Shown here piece after piece: positions 8,433-18,115 of a stretch of 64,000 nucleotides of DNA. Both the position numbers and the translations under genes were made by a program. This DNA comes from Bacteroidales bacterium (GTDB taxonomy: Bacteria; Bacteroidota; Bacteroidia; Bacteroidales; Prolixibacteraceae). Positions within the stretch are counted from its first letter, which is position 1; the number at the start of each line of letters is the position of its first letter. The notes under the pieces are model-generated. The model saw only the letters and a list, made by a program, of their open reading frames with translations. It made no database searches and had not been told where the DNA came from. The DNA is taken from positions 62,001-126,000 of the forward strand of contig JAAYDJ010000007.1 of the NCBI GenBank assembly GCA_012729335.1, in the 5' to 3' direction.

Positions 8433-10910
8433 TTACTGGATATTCTTCAATAATTGTTCCAAACTGTATTCGTCCTGGATGTAGACCTGGCGGGGTTTGC
8501 TGCCTTCGCCGGTGCCCACGATGCCGGCTTTTTCGAGCTGGTCCATGATGCGGCCTGCGCGGTTGTACCCGATGGCCAGTTTTCTCTGGATCATGGAGGT
8601 GGATCCCAGCTGGTTCATGACCACCAGGCGGGCGGCGTCGTCGAAGAGTTCGTCTTTTCCCGAGAGGTCGGCGTCGACCAGGGCTCCCTCTTCATCGCCT
8701 TCTACTTCAGGCAGCAGGAAGGCAGTGGGGAATCCGCGCTGGTCGCCGATGAATTTACAGATGTTTTCCACCTCGGGGGTGTCGAGGAAGGCGCACTGCA
8801 CGCGGGTCATGGCGCTTCCCCATGAGATGAGCATGTCGCCTTTCCCCACCAGCTGGTTGGCACCGGGGGTGTCGAGGATGGTGCGGGAGTCAATCATGGA
8901 GGCCACTTTGAAGGCGATCCTGGCCGGGAAGTTGGCTTTAATGGTTCCGGTGATGATGTTCGTCGACGGCCTCTGGGTGGCGATGATCATGTGGATCCCC
9001 ACGGCACGGGCCAGCTGCGCGATCCTGGCAATGGGCAGCTCAATCTCCTTGCCGGCCGTCATGATCAGGTCGGCAAACTCATCGATGACCACCACAATAT
9101 AGGGCAGGTAACGATGTCCCTTTTCAGGATTGAGTCTGCGCTGGATGAACTTGTCGTTGTACTCCTTTACATTCCGGGTATGGGCCTTCTTCAGCAGGTC
9201 ATAGCGCTGGTCCATCTCCACGTTGAGGGAGTTGAGGGTAAATTTGACCTTCTGGAAGTCATTGATAATGGGTTCCTCCTCGTTGGGGAGCTTGGCCAGG
9301 TAGTGTTTCTCGAGCACCGAGTATAGGTTAAGCTCCACCTTTTTGGGGTCAATGAAGACAAACTTGAGTTCGGTGGGGTGTTTCTTATACAGCAGGGAGG
9401 CGATGATCACGTTAAGACCCACTGATTTTCCTTGCCCGGTAGCACCGGCCACCAGGATGTGCGGCATCTTGGTCAGGTCGAACATGTAGGTTTCGTTGGA
9501 GATGGTCTTCCCCAGGGCTACCGGCAGTTCGGCGGTTGATTCGGTGAATTTCTTTGAGCTCAGGATCGATTTCATGGAAACCACCTCGGGGTTCTGGTTG
9601 GGCACCTCAATACCGATGGTTCCCCGGCCCGGGATGGGGGCGATGATGCGGATTCCCAGGGCGGCAAGGCTCAGGGCAATGTCGTCTTCCAGGTTTTTGA
9701 TCTTGACGATGCGGATGCCGGGCGCCGGAACAATCTCATATAGGGTGATGGTGGGCCCGATGGTGGCTCTGATCTTGGTGATTTCAATTTTATAGTGCCT
9801 GAGCGTTTCAACGATTTTGTTTTTGTTGGAGATCAGTTCCTCGTTGCTCACTTCGGCGTTTCCCATTTTGTGTTCATCGAGCAGCTCCAGGGTGGGGAAG
9901 CGGTAACCCGACAGGTCGAGGGTAGGGTCATAGGGGGGCAGATTGGGATCAGCGGGGAGTTCCTCTTCTCCGTTGGATTCCGGAAGGTGTTCCCCGTCGG
10001 CAGGGGCCGGCGGGGCGACCGGTTCGATGTGCGTTTCTACTGCCTGGGAAACCTCAATTTCCATGTGGATATCGGCAGGAGGAGTAAGGGGAATGGAGGG
10101 AAGTTCCTGGTCGTCGGGGTCGAAGATGGCAGTGACGGCGTCCTCGTCATCAATGACCTTGGAGATGGCTGGTTCGGGTTCCACCTCTCTGACGCCCCTG
10201 CGATTCCGGGGTACCGGAATCTCTTCTGATTTCCGTGCTTCCCGTTCCGCCGCCCGTGTTTCCCTTCTCTCCCTGGCCCTTTCGGCCCTCTCCCTGAACT
10301 GGTAGATAAGCCAGGGCACCAGTCCCCTGAATGAGAGCCCCGCCACCAGGAACGCCAGGCCGAAAAGCAACAGCCCGGTGCCGATCTGGCCGATCATCGC
10401 ACTGATCCAGGTACTCACCACAAAACCATATTTTCCCCCGGGATAGAGAAAGGATCCCCCCTCGCTTTTGGCAAAGAGCAGGCCCAGGGTCACCGACAAC
10501 CACAGAAGGGAGATAATGGTCAGCAGGATGGTTTTCCGGTAGTTTCTGATCCTGAAGCCAGCCATCCTGAATCCTACCATGGTCATCAGGTAAAGAAGAA
10601 GAAAAGAAGGGATGCCAAACCAGCGGTTGATGATCACATCGGCCAACCAGGCACCCGTTTTTCCCGCTTTGTTTTCAACCCTGATCTCAGGATTGAATAC
10701 CAGCTCGCTCCATTTGATCTCCAGTTTGCTCTGATCGGCATCACCCGAGAAAATAAAGGAGATGAAGGCAATGGCCAGGTAGAGGGTGAAAATCATGAGC
10801 AGCACGGCCAGCGTGAACCACACCCGCTGATCAGTGAAATACTGCCTGAGACTCTTCTTCGCTGTACCGTTTTTGCTGTTTCTGACTGGTTTGCGTGTAT
10901 GTGATGCCAT
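8433..10910 (-). CDS. ftsK: DNA translocase FtsK/SpoIIIE
   Basis: Septum-located hexameric motor that pumps chromosome ends through the closing septum and activates XerCD at dif. The 825-residue product has an N-terminal domain with about four membrane segments (roughly residues 30-190), then a charged Arg/Glu-rich and Pro-rich linker, then the RecA-like motor with Walker A GATGQGKSVGLN and Walker B VVIDEFADLI. The IATQRPS and LDTPGANQLVGKGDML segments follow. The C-terminal gamma winged helix (STSMIQRKLAIGYNRAGRIMDQLE) reads DNA polarity sequences. An upstream in-frame ATG at 10964 lies beyond the promoter box at 10942-10949, so I start at 10910 (MASHTRKP). xerD lies in the same window but is not linked. 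Confidence 0.94.
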   Translation of the reverse strand: MASHTRKPVRNSKNGTAKKSLRQYFTDQRVWFTLAVLLMIFTLYLAIAFISFIFSGDADQSKLEIKWSELVFNPEIRVENKAGKTGAWLADVIINRWFGIPSFLLLYLMTMVGFRMAGFRIRNYRKTILLTIISLLWLSVTLGLLFAKSEGGSFLYPGGKYGFVVSTWISAMIGQIGTGLLLFGLAFLVAGLSFRGLVPWLIYQFRERAERARERRETRAAEREARKSEEIPVPRNRRGVREVEPEPAISKVIDDEDAVTAIFDPDDQELPSIPLTPPADIHMEIEVSQAVETHIEPVAPPAPADGEHLPESNGEEELPADPNLPPYDPTLDLSGYRFPTLELLDEHKMGNAEVSNEELISNKNKIVETLRHYKIEITKIRATIGPTITLYEIVPAPGIRIVKIKNLEDDIALSLAALGIRIIAPIPGRGTIGIEVPNQNPEVVSMKSILSSKKFTESTAELPVALGKTISNETYMFDLTKMPHILVAGATGQGKSVGLNVIIASLLYKKHPTELKFVFIDPKKVELNLYSVLEKHYLAKLPNEEEPIINDFQKVKFTLNSLNVEMDQRYDLLKKAHTRNVKEYNDKFIQRRLNPEKGHRYLPYIVVVIDEFADLIMTAGKEIELPIARIAQLARAVGIHMIIATQRPSTNIITGTIKANFPARIAFKVASMIDSRTILDTPGANQLVGKGDMLISWGSAMTRVQCAFLDTPEVENICKFIGDQRGFPTAFLLPEVEGDEEGALVDADLSGKDELFDDAARLVVMNQLGSTSMIQRKLAIGYNRAGRIMDQLEKAGIVGTGEGSKPRQVYIQDEYSLEQLLKNIQ

Positions 10911-10941
10911 TGGTTTACTGATCAAAAATCGATTTGTGCTG

Positions 10942-10949
10942 CAAAAGTA
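10942..10949 (-). promoter_or_regulatory. -7 promoter box of ftsK
   Basis: The minus strand reads TACTTTTG, an exact TAnnTTTG match, 31 bases before the chosen ATG at 10910 and downstream of the alternative ATG at 10964, which it therefore rules out if used. Confidence 0.6.
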
Positions 10950-11123
10950 ATGAAATTTATCCAACCGCTTTTTCTGCCGGCGACAATCCCTCTGTACACT
11001 TGCAGAAGGCTTTGCAGCCGGTTCCGGGACTTGCTAAACGTTTCCGGATGTGAAAAAGTACCCCGATTGCCGTTTTTCCCGAACATTATCGGGTAAATTG
11101 CGTTTAATGATCAAAATAATTGA

Positions 11124-11645
11124 ATGACTATGAGAAAGGATAATACAAAAGTGACGTTCAAGGGAGGTGCAGTAACCTTGTTGGGAACACCTCCTTCCGC
11201 TGGGGATAAAGCCCCTGATTTTAAGCTAATTGACAAAAGTCTGGCACCACGAAGCCTGGCTGATTATTCAGGCAGGATCAAAGTGATCGCCGTTTACCCC
11301 TCTATTGATACCGGGGTGTGTGCCGCCCAGAACCGCAAGTTCAACGCGCTGGCCACCCAACTCTCTTCTGATGTGGTGGTGCTCTCGGTCTCGTGTGACC
11401 TTCCTTTTGCCCAGGCCCGTTTCTGCGCCGCTGAAGGACTGGAAAATGTGGTCACCCTCTCCGACCATAAGGAGACTGATTTTGGCCTTAAGTACGGTTT
11501 TCTCATTGAGGAGCTCCGTCTTCTGGCCCGGGGTACCGTTATTATCGACAAAAATGACGTGGTCAGGTATGTCGAATTTGTACCCGAAATCGCCACGGAA
11601 CCCGATTATGAAGCCGCCATGAAAGTGGTGGAATCACTCGTATGA
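11124..11645 (+). CDS. tpx: Thiol peroxidase (atypical 2-Cys peroxiredoxin)
   Basis: Reduces hydrogen and alkyl peroxides with thioredoxin as electron donor. The 173-residue protein begins with KVTFKGGAVTLLGTPPSAGDKAPDF, as in Tpx. The peroxidatic cysteine lies in PSIDTGVCAAQNRKFN, and the resolving cysteine in LPFAQARFCAAEGLENV, at the usual distance of about 35 residues. SDHKETDFGLKYG and RGTVIIDKNDVVRYVE complete the fold. Translation may start at 11124 or at the in-frame ATG at 11130. A terminator follows at 11663-11693. Together with the flavodiiron protein at 50444 it forms part of an anaerobe-style oxidative defence. Confidence 0.95.
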   Translation: MTMRKDNTKVTFKGGAVTLLGTPPSAGDKAPDFKLIDKSLAPRSLADYSGRIKVIAVYPSIDTGVCAAQNRKFNALATQLSSDVVVLSVSCDLPFAQARFCAAEGLENVVTLSDHKETDFGLKYGFLIEELRLLARGTVIIDKNDVVRYVEFVPEIATEPDYEAAMKVVESLV

Positions 11646-11662
11646 TAATATAAGGTATTGCC

Positions 11663-11693
11663 AAAGGCCGGGCTTTCACAAGTCCGGCTTTTT
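11663..11693 (+). terminator. Intrinsic terminator of tpx
   Basis: GCCGGGCT at 11667-11674 pairs with AGTCCGGC at 11681-11688 (one G-U), extended by AAAG/CTTT, with a T-run at 11689-11693. It lies 18 bases past the tpx stop. Confidence 0.8.
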
Positions 11694-11850
11694 CCGTTTT
11701 TCGGGGCAGAAAAGTGTCCCGGGATTCCGAAGGGTTCCGGAAATGTAAATAACAGATAATGAGAGCATAGAATTAAAAGGCATGATAAAAATCATCATGG
11801 AAATGCAGGATCAAGTCTTAAAACATGTTAATTTTTATATTTATTTTTTA

Positions 11851-11858
11851 TAGTTTCG
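11851..11858 (+). promoter_or_regulatory. -7 promoter box of susC
   Basis: TAGTTTCG, one base from TAnnTTTG, in a very AT-rich stretch 57 bases before the susC ATG. A run of T at 11832-11836 could be the -33 element. Confidence 0.45.
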
Positions 11859-11915
11859 CATCGTTGACACAAAAAATGAAGACTGTTTGAATTTATTAAT
11901 CAAAAATTTAGTTTT

Positions 11916-14900
11916 ATGAGAAAAATTGCGCTTTTGTTACTTGCGGCCTTTTTCATTGGCACGCAGGCATTGAACGCTCAGGTGCGGCGCGTATCCGGGA
12001 CTGTGACCGATGCAGCCGATGGCGCTCCGGTACCGGGTGTTTCAGTGGTTGTCAAAGGGACCACGCTGGGGACCGTCACCAACCTGGACGGAGCCTTTCA
12101 GCTTGACGTACCTGCTTCCGCAAATACCCTGGTCTTTTCCTTTGTGGGGATGAGGACCCAGGAGGTAGCCATCACCGGTAATGTGGTGAATGTGGCTATG
12201 GTGACCGAGACCTTTGGGGTTGATGAGGTGATGGTTGTGGCGTATGGTACGGCCAAGAAATCCTCCTTCACCGGGTCGGCCGAGCGGGTGGATTCCGAGA
12301 AGCTGGAGAAGATCCAGACTGCATCTGTGGCCAAGGCTCTGGAAGGAGCAGCTCCCGGTGTGCAGGTGACTGGCGGGACAGGCCAGCCGGGCTCGAGTGC
12401 GAACATCCGTATCCGTGGTATCGGATCAGTGAATGCTTCCAGCGCCCCGTTGTATGTTGTCGACGGCGCTCCGTTTGACGGAAGTCTTAACTCAATCAAC
12501 ACCAACGATATTGAGTCGATTACCGTTCTGAAAGACGCCACCTCTGCCGCCCTGTACGGTGCCCGTGGTGCCAACGGGGTGATCATCATCACCACCAAAA
12601 GGGGAGGCCAGGGCGCTCCCACTGTGAATTTCAAATCGAGCTGGGGAGGCGTTTCACGTGCCATTCCCGAGTACGACAGGGTGACCATTCCCGAATATTA
12701 TGAACTGATGTGGGAAGGTTGGAGGAATGCCCTGGTGATTGCCAACAAGCAGACTCCCGAGAACGCCGCTATCCTGGCCAGCGGAGGTACTGCCAATGGT
12801 ATCGTGGCCAAACTGGGTGGATATAACTCCTATGACGTAGCCAACGACAAGCTCATGGGCCTCGATGGTAAACTCAATCCCGCTGCAAACCTGCTCTATG
12901 CCGACGACTGGAACGAAAACCTCGCCCGTACCGGCCTTCGTCAGGATTACAACCTGTCGCTGAGCGGTGGCAACGAAAAGAGCAACTATTATGCCTCCGT
13001 GGCATACCTCGATGAAGAAGGTATGGTAAAGTGGTCCAACTATGACCGTCTGACCGCCAGGGTGGGTGCCGCCAGCCAGGTCAACGACTGGCTTAAGTTT
13101 GACGCTACCCTCTCCGGAGCTTCTTCCAGCCAGTATGGCTTCCTTGCAGAAGGTACCTACACCACCAACCCCTTCTACTATGGAAGGATGATGGGCCCGA
13201 TCTATCCGATCTGGCAGTATGACAAAAATGGGAACAAGGTGCTCGACAGCAAGGGCGATCCCATGTTTGACCTGGGTGGTGGTTCTTCCGCTTACAAATG
13301 GGCTGGACATACCCGTCCGTATGCAGCCAATTCCAACCTGATGGTGACCCTGCCGCTTGACGAGCGTTCCACCAAGCTGAATACCCTTTCAGCCCGCGTA
13401 GGTGTGGAATTTACCTTCCTGAAAGATTTCAAACTGAGGCTTTCCGGAAACACCGATGTCAACAACTACTTCTACACCACCTATCAGAACCACCTCTATG
13501 CCGATGCAGAAGCAGTGAAAGGCCGTTCGACAAAGGAGTATGACAATGTGCATTCCTATACCTTCAACCAGGTGTTGTCCTGGGGCAAACAATTGGGTGA
13601 CCACAGGCTTGACCTGCTGGCCGGTCATGAAAACTACCAGTATAAGAGCTACTATGTTTGGGCTACCCGTACCGGGTTCACCATTCCCACCACCCAGCTT
13701 GTAGCAGCCTCAGTCGCCGAAGGTTCTTCATCCGCAGCCGATGAATATGCCCTCGAAGGGTATCTCTTCCAGGGAAATTATGATTTTGCCGACCGTTATT
13801 ATCTTTCCGGTTCTTTCCGCTATGACGGCTCTTCCCGTTTCTATAAGGATTCCCGCTGGGGTTCCTTCTGGTCACTGGGAGGTTCCTGGAGGGTGAGTGA
13901 AGAGGCTTTCATGAAGGGGATCACCTGGATTGATAACCTGAAACTGAAAGCCTCCTATGGGGAACAGGGTAACGACAACATTGGCAACTACTACGGATGG
14001 CAGAGCCTTTATTCCATCGATGACCGCAACAATGGCAACTACAACGGCGCCGTGCACTCGCAGCTCGAGAACAAAGACCTGCAGTGGGAAAAGAATGCCA
14101 ACCTCAACGTCGGTCTGGAATTTGGTCTTTTCGGCCGGATTCGCGGTGGTGTGGACTACTTCGTCAGGGAGTCGAGCAACCTGCTCTTCAGTGTGCCGCT
14201 GCCCGAATCGACGGGTCTCTCCTCCAAATGGGCCAACATCGGAACCATGAACAACAAGGGGGTGGAAGCCCAGGTGTCGGTTGATGTCCTTAAATTCAAC
14301 GGTTTCCTTTGGAATCTGGATGTCAATGCCACCCACTTCACCAATGAAATCACCAAAATGCCGATTGGTCCCGACGGTAAGCCACAGGAGATCATCTCCG
14401 GAACGAAGAAACTTTCCGAAGGCCATTCGATTTATGATTTCTGGCTGAGGGAATGGGCCGGTGTGAATCCCGATAATGGTGATGCCCAATATTATATGGA
14501 TGAGAAGGATGCTGAAGGTAATGTGACGGGTCGCACGACGACCAACAACCAGAACGCGGCCAGCTACTATTATCTGGGCAGTTCTATTCCGGATGTTTAC
14601 GGAGGTATCACCAACAGCTTCTCCTTCAAGGGGATTGAACTGTCGGCATTGGTGACCTATCAGATTGGCGGTAAAATGTACGACTCCAACTGGGCTTCTT
14701 TAATGCACACGGGTGCGTTTGGATCCCACTGGTCGAGCGACATCAAGGACCGCTGGCAGAAGGCTGGTGATGTGACCAACGTCCCCAGGCTGCAGAACAA
14801 CTATACCGCTGCAACGGCTGCCTCTTCCCGTTACCTGACTGATGCTTCCTTTGTGTCTCTGAGAAACGTGACCCTGGGTTACTCCCTTCCCTCTTCTCTG

Positions 14901-15068
14901 ATCAATCGGTTTGACATCAAAGCCCTGAAGGTTTTTGCTACCGGTGACAACCTCGGTCTGAAAGCCAAACGCAAAGGAATGGATCCTCAGCAGTCATTCG
15001 GAGGAACAGCTGACTTTACCTATGTCCCCAGCAGGATTATCAGTTTTGGTGTTAATGTAACTTTCTAA
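11916..15068 (+). CDS. SusC/RagA-type TonB-linked outer-membrane transporter
   Basis: Outer-membrane channel that takes up glycans or peptides with a SusD lid, driven by TonB. The length, 1050 residues, is typical. A signal peptide (MRKIALLLLAAFFIG, cut after NAQ) leads to a carboxypeptidase-D-like domain (VSGTVTDAADGAPVPGVSVV, about residues 24-105). The plug follows with ANIRIRGIGSVN, PLYVVDGAPFDG, and the diagnostic SITVLKDATSAALYG and GANGVIIITTKRG. The rest is a 22-strand barrel with the outer-membrane C-terminus FGVNVTF. There is no TonB box extension of the SusC sigma-interaction type. The pair lacks adjacent glycoside hydrolases or regulators, so its substrate cannot be inferred. Confidence 0.95.
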   Translation: MRKIALLLLAAFFIGTQALNAQVRRVSGTVTDAADGAPVPGVSVVVKGTTLGTVTNLDGAFQLDVPASANTLVFSFVGMRTQEVAITGNVVNVAMVTETFGVDEVMVVAYGTAKKSSFTGSAERVDSEKLEKIQTASVAKALEGAAPGVQVTGGTGQPGSSANIRIRGIGSVNASSAPLYVVDGAPFDGSLNSINTNDIESITVLKDATSAALYGARGANGVIIITTKRGGQGAPTVNFKSSWGGVSRAIPEYDRVTIPEYYELMWEGWRNALVIANKQTPENAAILASGGTANGIVAKLGGYNSYDVANDKLMGLDGKLNPAANLLYADDWNENLARTGLRQDYNLSLSGGNEKSNYYASVAYLDEEGMVKWSNYDRLTARVGAASQVNDWLKFDATLSGASSSQYGFLAEGTYTTNPFYYGRMMGPIYPIWQYDKNGNKVLDSKGDPMFDLGGGSSAYKWAGHTRPYAANSNLMVTLPLDERSTKLNTLSARVGVEFTFLKDFKLRLSGNTDVNNYFYTTYQNHLYADAEAVKGRSTKEYDNVHSYTFNQVLSWGKQLGDHRLDLLAGHENYQYKSYYVWATRTGFTIPTTQLVAASVAEGSSSAADEYALEGYLFQGNYDFADRYYLSGSFRYDGSSRFYKDSRWGSFWSLGGSWRVSEEAFMKGITWIDNLKLKASYGEQGNDNIGNYYGWQSLYSIDDRNNGNYNGAVHSQLENKDLQWEKNANLNVGLEFGLFGRIRGGVDYFVRESSNLLFSVPLPESTGLSSKWANIGTMNNKGVEAQVSVDVLKFNGFLWNLDVNATHFTNEITKMPIGPDGKPQEIISGTKKLSEGHSIYDFWLREWAGVNPDNGDAQYYMDEKDAEGNVTGRTTTNNQNAASYYYLGSSIPDVYGGITNSFSFKGIELSALVTYQIGGKMYDSNWASLMHTGAFGSHWSSDIKDRWQKAGDVTNVPRLQNNYTAATAASSRYLTDASFVSLRNVTLGYSLPSSLINRFDIKALKVFATGDNLGLKAKRKGMDPQQSFGGTADFTYVPSRIISFGVNVTF

Positions 15069-15080
15069 AAGAATCGTAAA

Positions 15081-16517
15081 ATGAAAAAAATCTTATTTAT
15101 ATTAACGAGTATTTCTCTCCTGATCTTCAGTGGTTGTCAGGAAGAATATCTGGAGAGGGTTCCCACCGCCAGCGTATCGGAATCTGACATCTTTTCGACG
15201 GTGAACGGTGCGTATACGGTTCTTCACGGAATCCACAGAAGTACCTACCAGTATTATGGTGCACATGACAAATTCGGTCAGAAGGCTGTGGATTTGGCCG
15301 TTGACCTTCTTGGTGAGGACTTTTATCAGACCGAGCGTGGCTACGGCTGGTTTGTCAGCTGGTACCAGTATATCGACCACCGCAACATCAATTCCACCAA
15401 CGTGGAGTATGTGTGGGAGTATTACTATGATATCGTCGACAATGCCAACGCGATTCTTGCCAATATCGACAATGCGACCGACAAGGCGCTTTTCGCCACC
15501 AAGGTGAACAGCATCAAAGGGCAGGCTTTGACCTACAGGGCTTTCAGTTTCTACCAGCTGGTGCAGCTGTATGCCGACCGTTATGACATTGGTGGTGCCA
15601 ATACCCACCTGGGGATTCCGATTCCGACGGCTCCCACCCAGGAAGGCCAGGCCCGTGCCACGGTGGCCAAGGTATATGAGCAGATCAATTCGGACCTTGA
15701 TGCCGCTATTGCCGCCTTTGCTGCCGGTGCTACCGCCCGTGTCAACAAGTCGGAGATCAACATCAATGTGGCCAAGGGGATCAAGGCCCGTGTGGCCCTG
15801 ACCACCGGTCAGTGGGCCACCGCCGAAGCCATGGCAAAAGAAGCCCGCACCGGATTCTCCCTGACCTCCAGCTATGATGCCGGATTCGTAGATTCCACCG
15901 ATCCCGAGTGGATGTGGGGCGCCGTCCTGATCGACGAGCAGCAGACCAGCTACGCCTCCTTCTTCTCCCACATCGATCCTCTCTTTGGAGGATATGCCTC
16001 CCTGGGTAACCACAAACTGGCCAGTACCGAAATCTACAATTTCATGTCGGATACCGACATCCGCAAGAGCCTTTTCGTAACCATCAGCGGGAAACCGCGC
16101 GTGGGGATCAAATTCAGCGGGTACGGCGAGTGGACCAACGACTACCTCTATATGAGGGCAGGTGAAATGTATCTCATCGAAGCAGAAGCCCAGGCCCGCC
16201 AGGGGAAAGCCGATGCCCAGACCACCATTTACACCCTGGTGTCGAAGCGCGATCCTGAGTATGTGAAACCCACCCTGACCGGCGACGATCTTGTTCAGCA
16301 TATCCTGATGCAGCGTCGTTGCGAACTCTGGGGCGAAGGACAGCGTTTCTTTGATATCAAACGCCTGAACATTGACATGGACCGCAGGGGCAAAGGCCAC
16401 ACCGAAACCCTCTGGAATGCCGCCAGCAACTATCCCGCCGGCGACAAGAACCTGACCTTCCTGATCCCGAAACAGGAAATCGATGCCAACCCGAATATGG
16501 TGCAGAATCCGTTATAA
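15081..16517 (+). CDS. SusD/RagB-type nutrient-binding lipoprotein
   Basis: Surface lipoprotein that forms the lid of the SusC channel encoded 12 bases upstream. The signal ends in a lipobox, LLIFSGCQEEYLERVP (Cys 19), and the EYLERVPTASVSESDIFST opening is typical of the family. TPR-like helices follow, with KGQALTYRAFSFYQLVQLYAD near 155-175 and the C-terminal VLMQRR-like segment (HILMQRRCELWGEGQRFFDIKRL) that is the SusD C-domain hallmark. It ends with IPKQEIDANPNMVQN. At 478 residues it is on the small side of the family. A strong terminator follows 22 bases after the stop, so susC and susD form a two-gene unit. Confidence 0.94.
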   Translation: MKKILFILTSISLLIFSGCQEEYLERVPTASVSESDIFSTVNGAYTVLHGIHRSTYQYYGAHDKFGQKAVDLAVDLLGEDFYQTERGYGWFVSWYQYIDHRNINSTNVEYVWEYYYDIVDNANAILANIDNATDKALFATKVNSIKGQALTYRAFSFYQLVQLYADRYDIGGANTHLGIPIPTAPTQEGQARATVAKVYEQINSDLDAAIAAFAAGATARVNKSEININVAKGIKARVALTTGQWATAEAMAKEARTGFSLTSSYDAGFVDSTDPEWMWGAVLIDEQQTSYASFFSHIDPLFGGYASLGNHKLASTEIYNFMSDTDIRKSLFVTISGKPRVGIKFSGYGEWTNDYLYMRAGEMYLIEAEAQARQGKADAQTTIYTLVSKRDPEYVKPTLTGDDLVQHILMQRRCELWGEGQRFFDIKRLNIDMDRRGKGHTETLWNAASNYPAGDKNLTFLIPKQEIDANPNMVQNPL

Positions 16518-16539
16518 TCTGTATCATCATCTGAATAGT

Positions 16540-16576
16540 AAGAGGTTGTCCCGTAAGGGGCAACCTCTTGTTTTTA
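16540..16576 (+). terminator. Intrinsic terminator of the susCD unit
   Basis: A 13-base stem with one mismatch pairs 16540-16552 (AAGAGGTTGTCCC) with 16557-16569 (GGGGCAACCTCTT) around a GTAA loop, followed by GTTTTTA. It cleanly separates susD from hutI. Confidence 0.88.
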
Positions 16577-16724
16577 TAGTTTGTGAGCAACTCCCTGGCT
16601 TTACGGGGTGATTCCCTTTCCGTTCCGGGTCAGTCGGGCGTTGAAGACAGTCGCGCTTTATTTCCGTGATAAAGATCATGATTCAATGAGGAGGTTTTTG
16701 TATCTTGATCTCCTAAAAACGGGT

Positions 16725-17990
16725 ATGGTGCAGTTGTTACTGGAGAATATCGGGGAACTGGTCATGACGGAAGAGCGGCAGGTCAGGTGGAGTGCCGGGC
16801 CCCGGATGGCCAGGCTGAACAGCGTGAAGAATGCTTTTCTGCTGACCAGTGGTGAGATCATCCGTGATTTTGGTCCTATGTCGGAGATGTCGCGTGTCTG
16901 CCCGGAGGGAGATATCCTGGTGGAGATCGATTGTTCAGGTAGGCTGGTTTTTCCGGCCTGGTGCGATTCACACACCCATATTGTCTATGCCGGGTCCAGG
17001 GAACAGGAGTTTACAGGAAGGATCAAAGGGCTTACTTACCAGCAGATCGCGGAGGCGGGCGGGGGAATCCTCAATTCAGCCAAATTGTTGCATGAGACTT
17101 CCGGGGAGGAGTTGTTCCGCCAGAGCCTTCCAAGGGTGCAGGAGATGATCCGCAATGGCACAGGAGCCATGGAGATCAAGAGCGGTTACGGCCTGAATAC
17201 GGAGGATGAACTCAAGATGCTCAGGGTGATCAGGCAACTGCGGCAGGCCACACCGGCATGCATCAGGGCGACCTTCCTGGGGGCCCATGCGGTACCTGAA
17301 CGCTTCCGCGGGAATACCTCCAGGTATGTGGATGAGATCATCAATGAGATGATTCCGCTGGTTGCGGCAGAGGAACTGGCCGATTATATCGATGTATTTT
17401 GTGAAACGGGGTATTTTTCTCCGGAAGATACTGAAAGAATACTGATGGCGGGGATGAAGTACGGTCTGAAGCCAAAGATCCATGCCAATGAGATGGGCTT
17501 TTCGGGAGGAGTGCAGGCTGGTGTCAAATATGGAGCGCTAAGTGTAGATCACCTTGAATACCTGGGTGATGAGGAGATTGCCTTGTTAAAGGGGAGCGAA
17601 ACCATGCCGGCCATTCTTCCCGGGGCCTCCTTCTTTTTGGATATGCCCTATGCGCCGGCCCGCCGGTTGATCGACGAGGGGCTTCCCATTGCCCTGGCTT
17701 CCGACTTCAACCCGGGTTCCTCTCCCTCGGGAAACATGGCCCTGGTGGGGTCCATCGCCTGCCTGAGGCAAAAACTGTTGCCCGCGGAAGCCGTCCAGGC
17801 CATGACCATCAACGGCGCCTATGCCATGGGAATCAGCGACCGCCTGGGAAGCATCGCCAGGGGTAAGATCGCCAACCTTTTTATCACCAGAAAGATCCCC
17901 AATGTGGACTATTTCTTTTACAGCTATGGCTCCCATCTGGTCGATACAGTTATTCTCAACGGGGAAATCATACCGAATGAGGAAGATTAG
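16725..17990 (+). CDS. hutI: Imidazolonepropionase
   Basis: Opens the imidazolone ring to N-formimidoyl-L-glutamate, third step of histidine degradation, using a zinc-bound water in the cytoplasm. From the ATG at 16725 the protein has about 421 residues, normal for HutI; MVQLLLENIGELV is the usual opening, whereas the 39 codons upstream (open from 16608) look like leader. Metal ligands are seen in CDSHTHIVYAGSRE, in KIHANEMGFSGG (His) and in VDHLEYLGDEEI, with the Asp in ALASDFNPGSSPS. The next gene, ftcD, uses the product. hutH and hutU, the first two steps, are not in this window. Confidence 0.94.
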   Translation: MVQLLLENIGELVMTEERQVRWSAGPRMARLNSVKNAFLLTSGEIIRDFGPMSEMSRVCPEGDILVEIDCSGRLVFPAWCDSHTHIVYAGSREQEFTGRIKGLTYQQIAEAGGGILNSAKLLHETSGEELFRQSLPRVQEMIRNGTGAMEIKSGYGLNTEDELKMLRVIRQLRQATPACIRATFLGAHAVPERFRGNTSRYVDEIINEMIPLVAAEELADYIDVFCETGYFSPEDTERILMAGMKYGLKPKIHANEMGFSGGVQAGVKYGALSVDHLEYLGDEEIALLKGSETMPAILPGASFFLDMPYAPARRLIDEGLPIALASDFNPGSSPSGNMALVGSIACLRQKLLPAEAVQAMTINGAYAMGISDRLGSIARGKIANLFITRKIPNVDYFFYSYGSHLVDTVILNGEIIPNEED

Positions 17991-18008
17991 AATATCAGAA
18001 TATTATTC

Positions 18009-18113
18009 CAGACTCAGGATACCAGACTCAGGATACCAGACTCAGGATATCAGACTCAAGATTCCAGACTCAGGATTCCAGACTCAAGACTCAAGATTTA
18101 AGATTTAAGATTG
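18009..18113. repeat. Heptamer satellite between hutI and ftcD
   Basis: Fifteen consecutive heptamers with no gaps: CAGACTC alternating with AGGATAC or AGGATTC variants, then AAGACTC and three AAGATTK units. In phase they read GAYTYMA. The array ends three bases before the ftcD ATG, so it forms the whole gene leader. Sister arrays are at 34032-34150, 24506-24540 and 8171-8198. Confidence 0.92.
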
Positions 18114-18115
18114 TT

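Noticed and set aside
8198-8548. Tyr-Pro and Cys-Pro repeat protein
   Set aside because: It is translation of a hexamer satellite and then of the antisense of ftsK; no start context or conserved domain.
15102-16400. 432-codon minus-strand frame opposite susD
   Set aside because: SusD motifs and lipobox are on the plus strand; the antisense product has no features.
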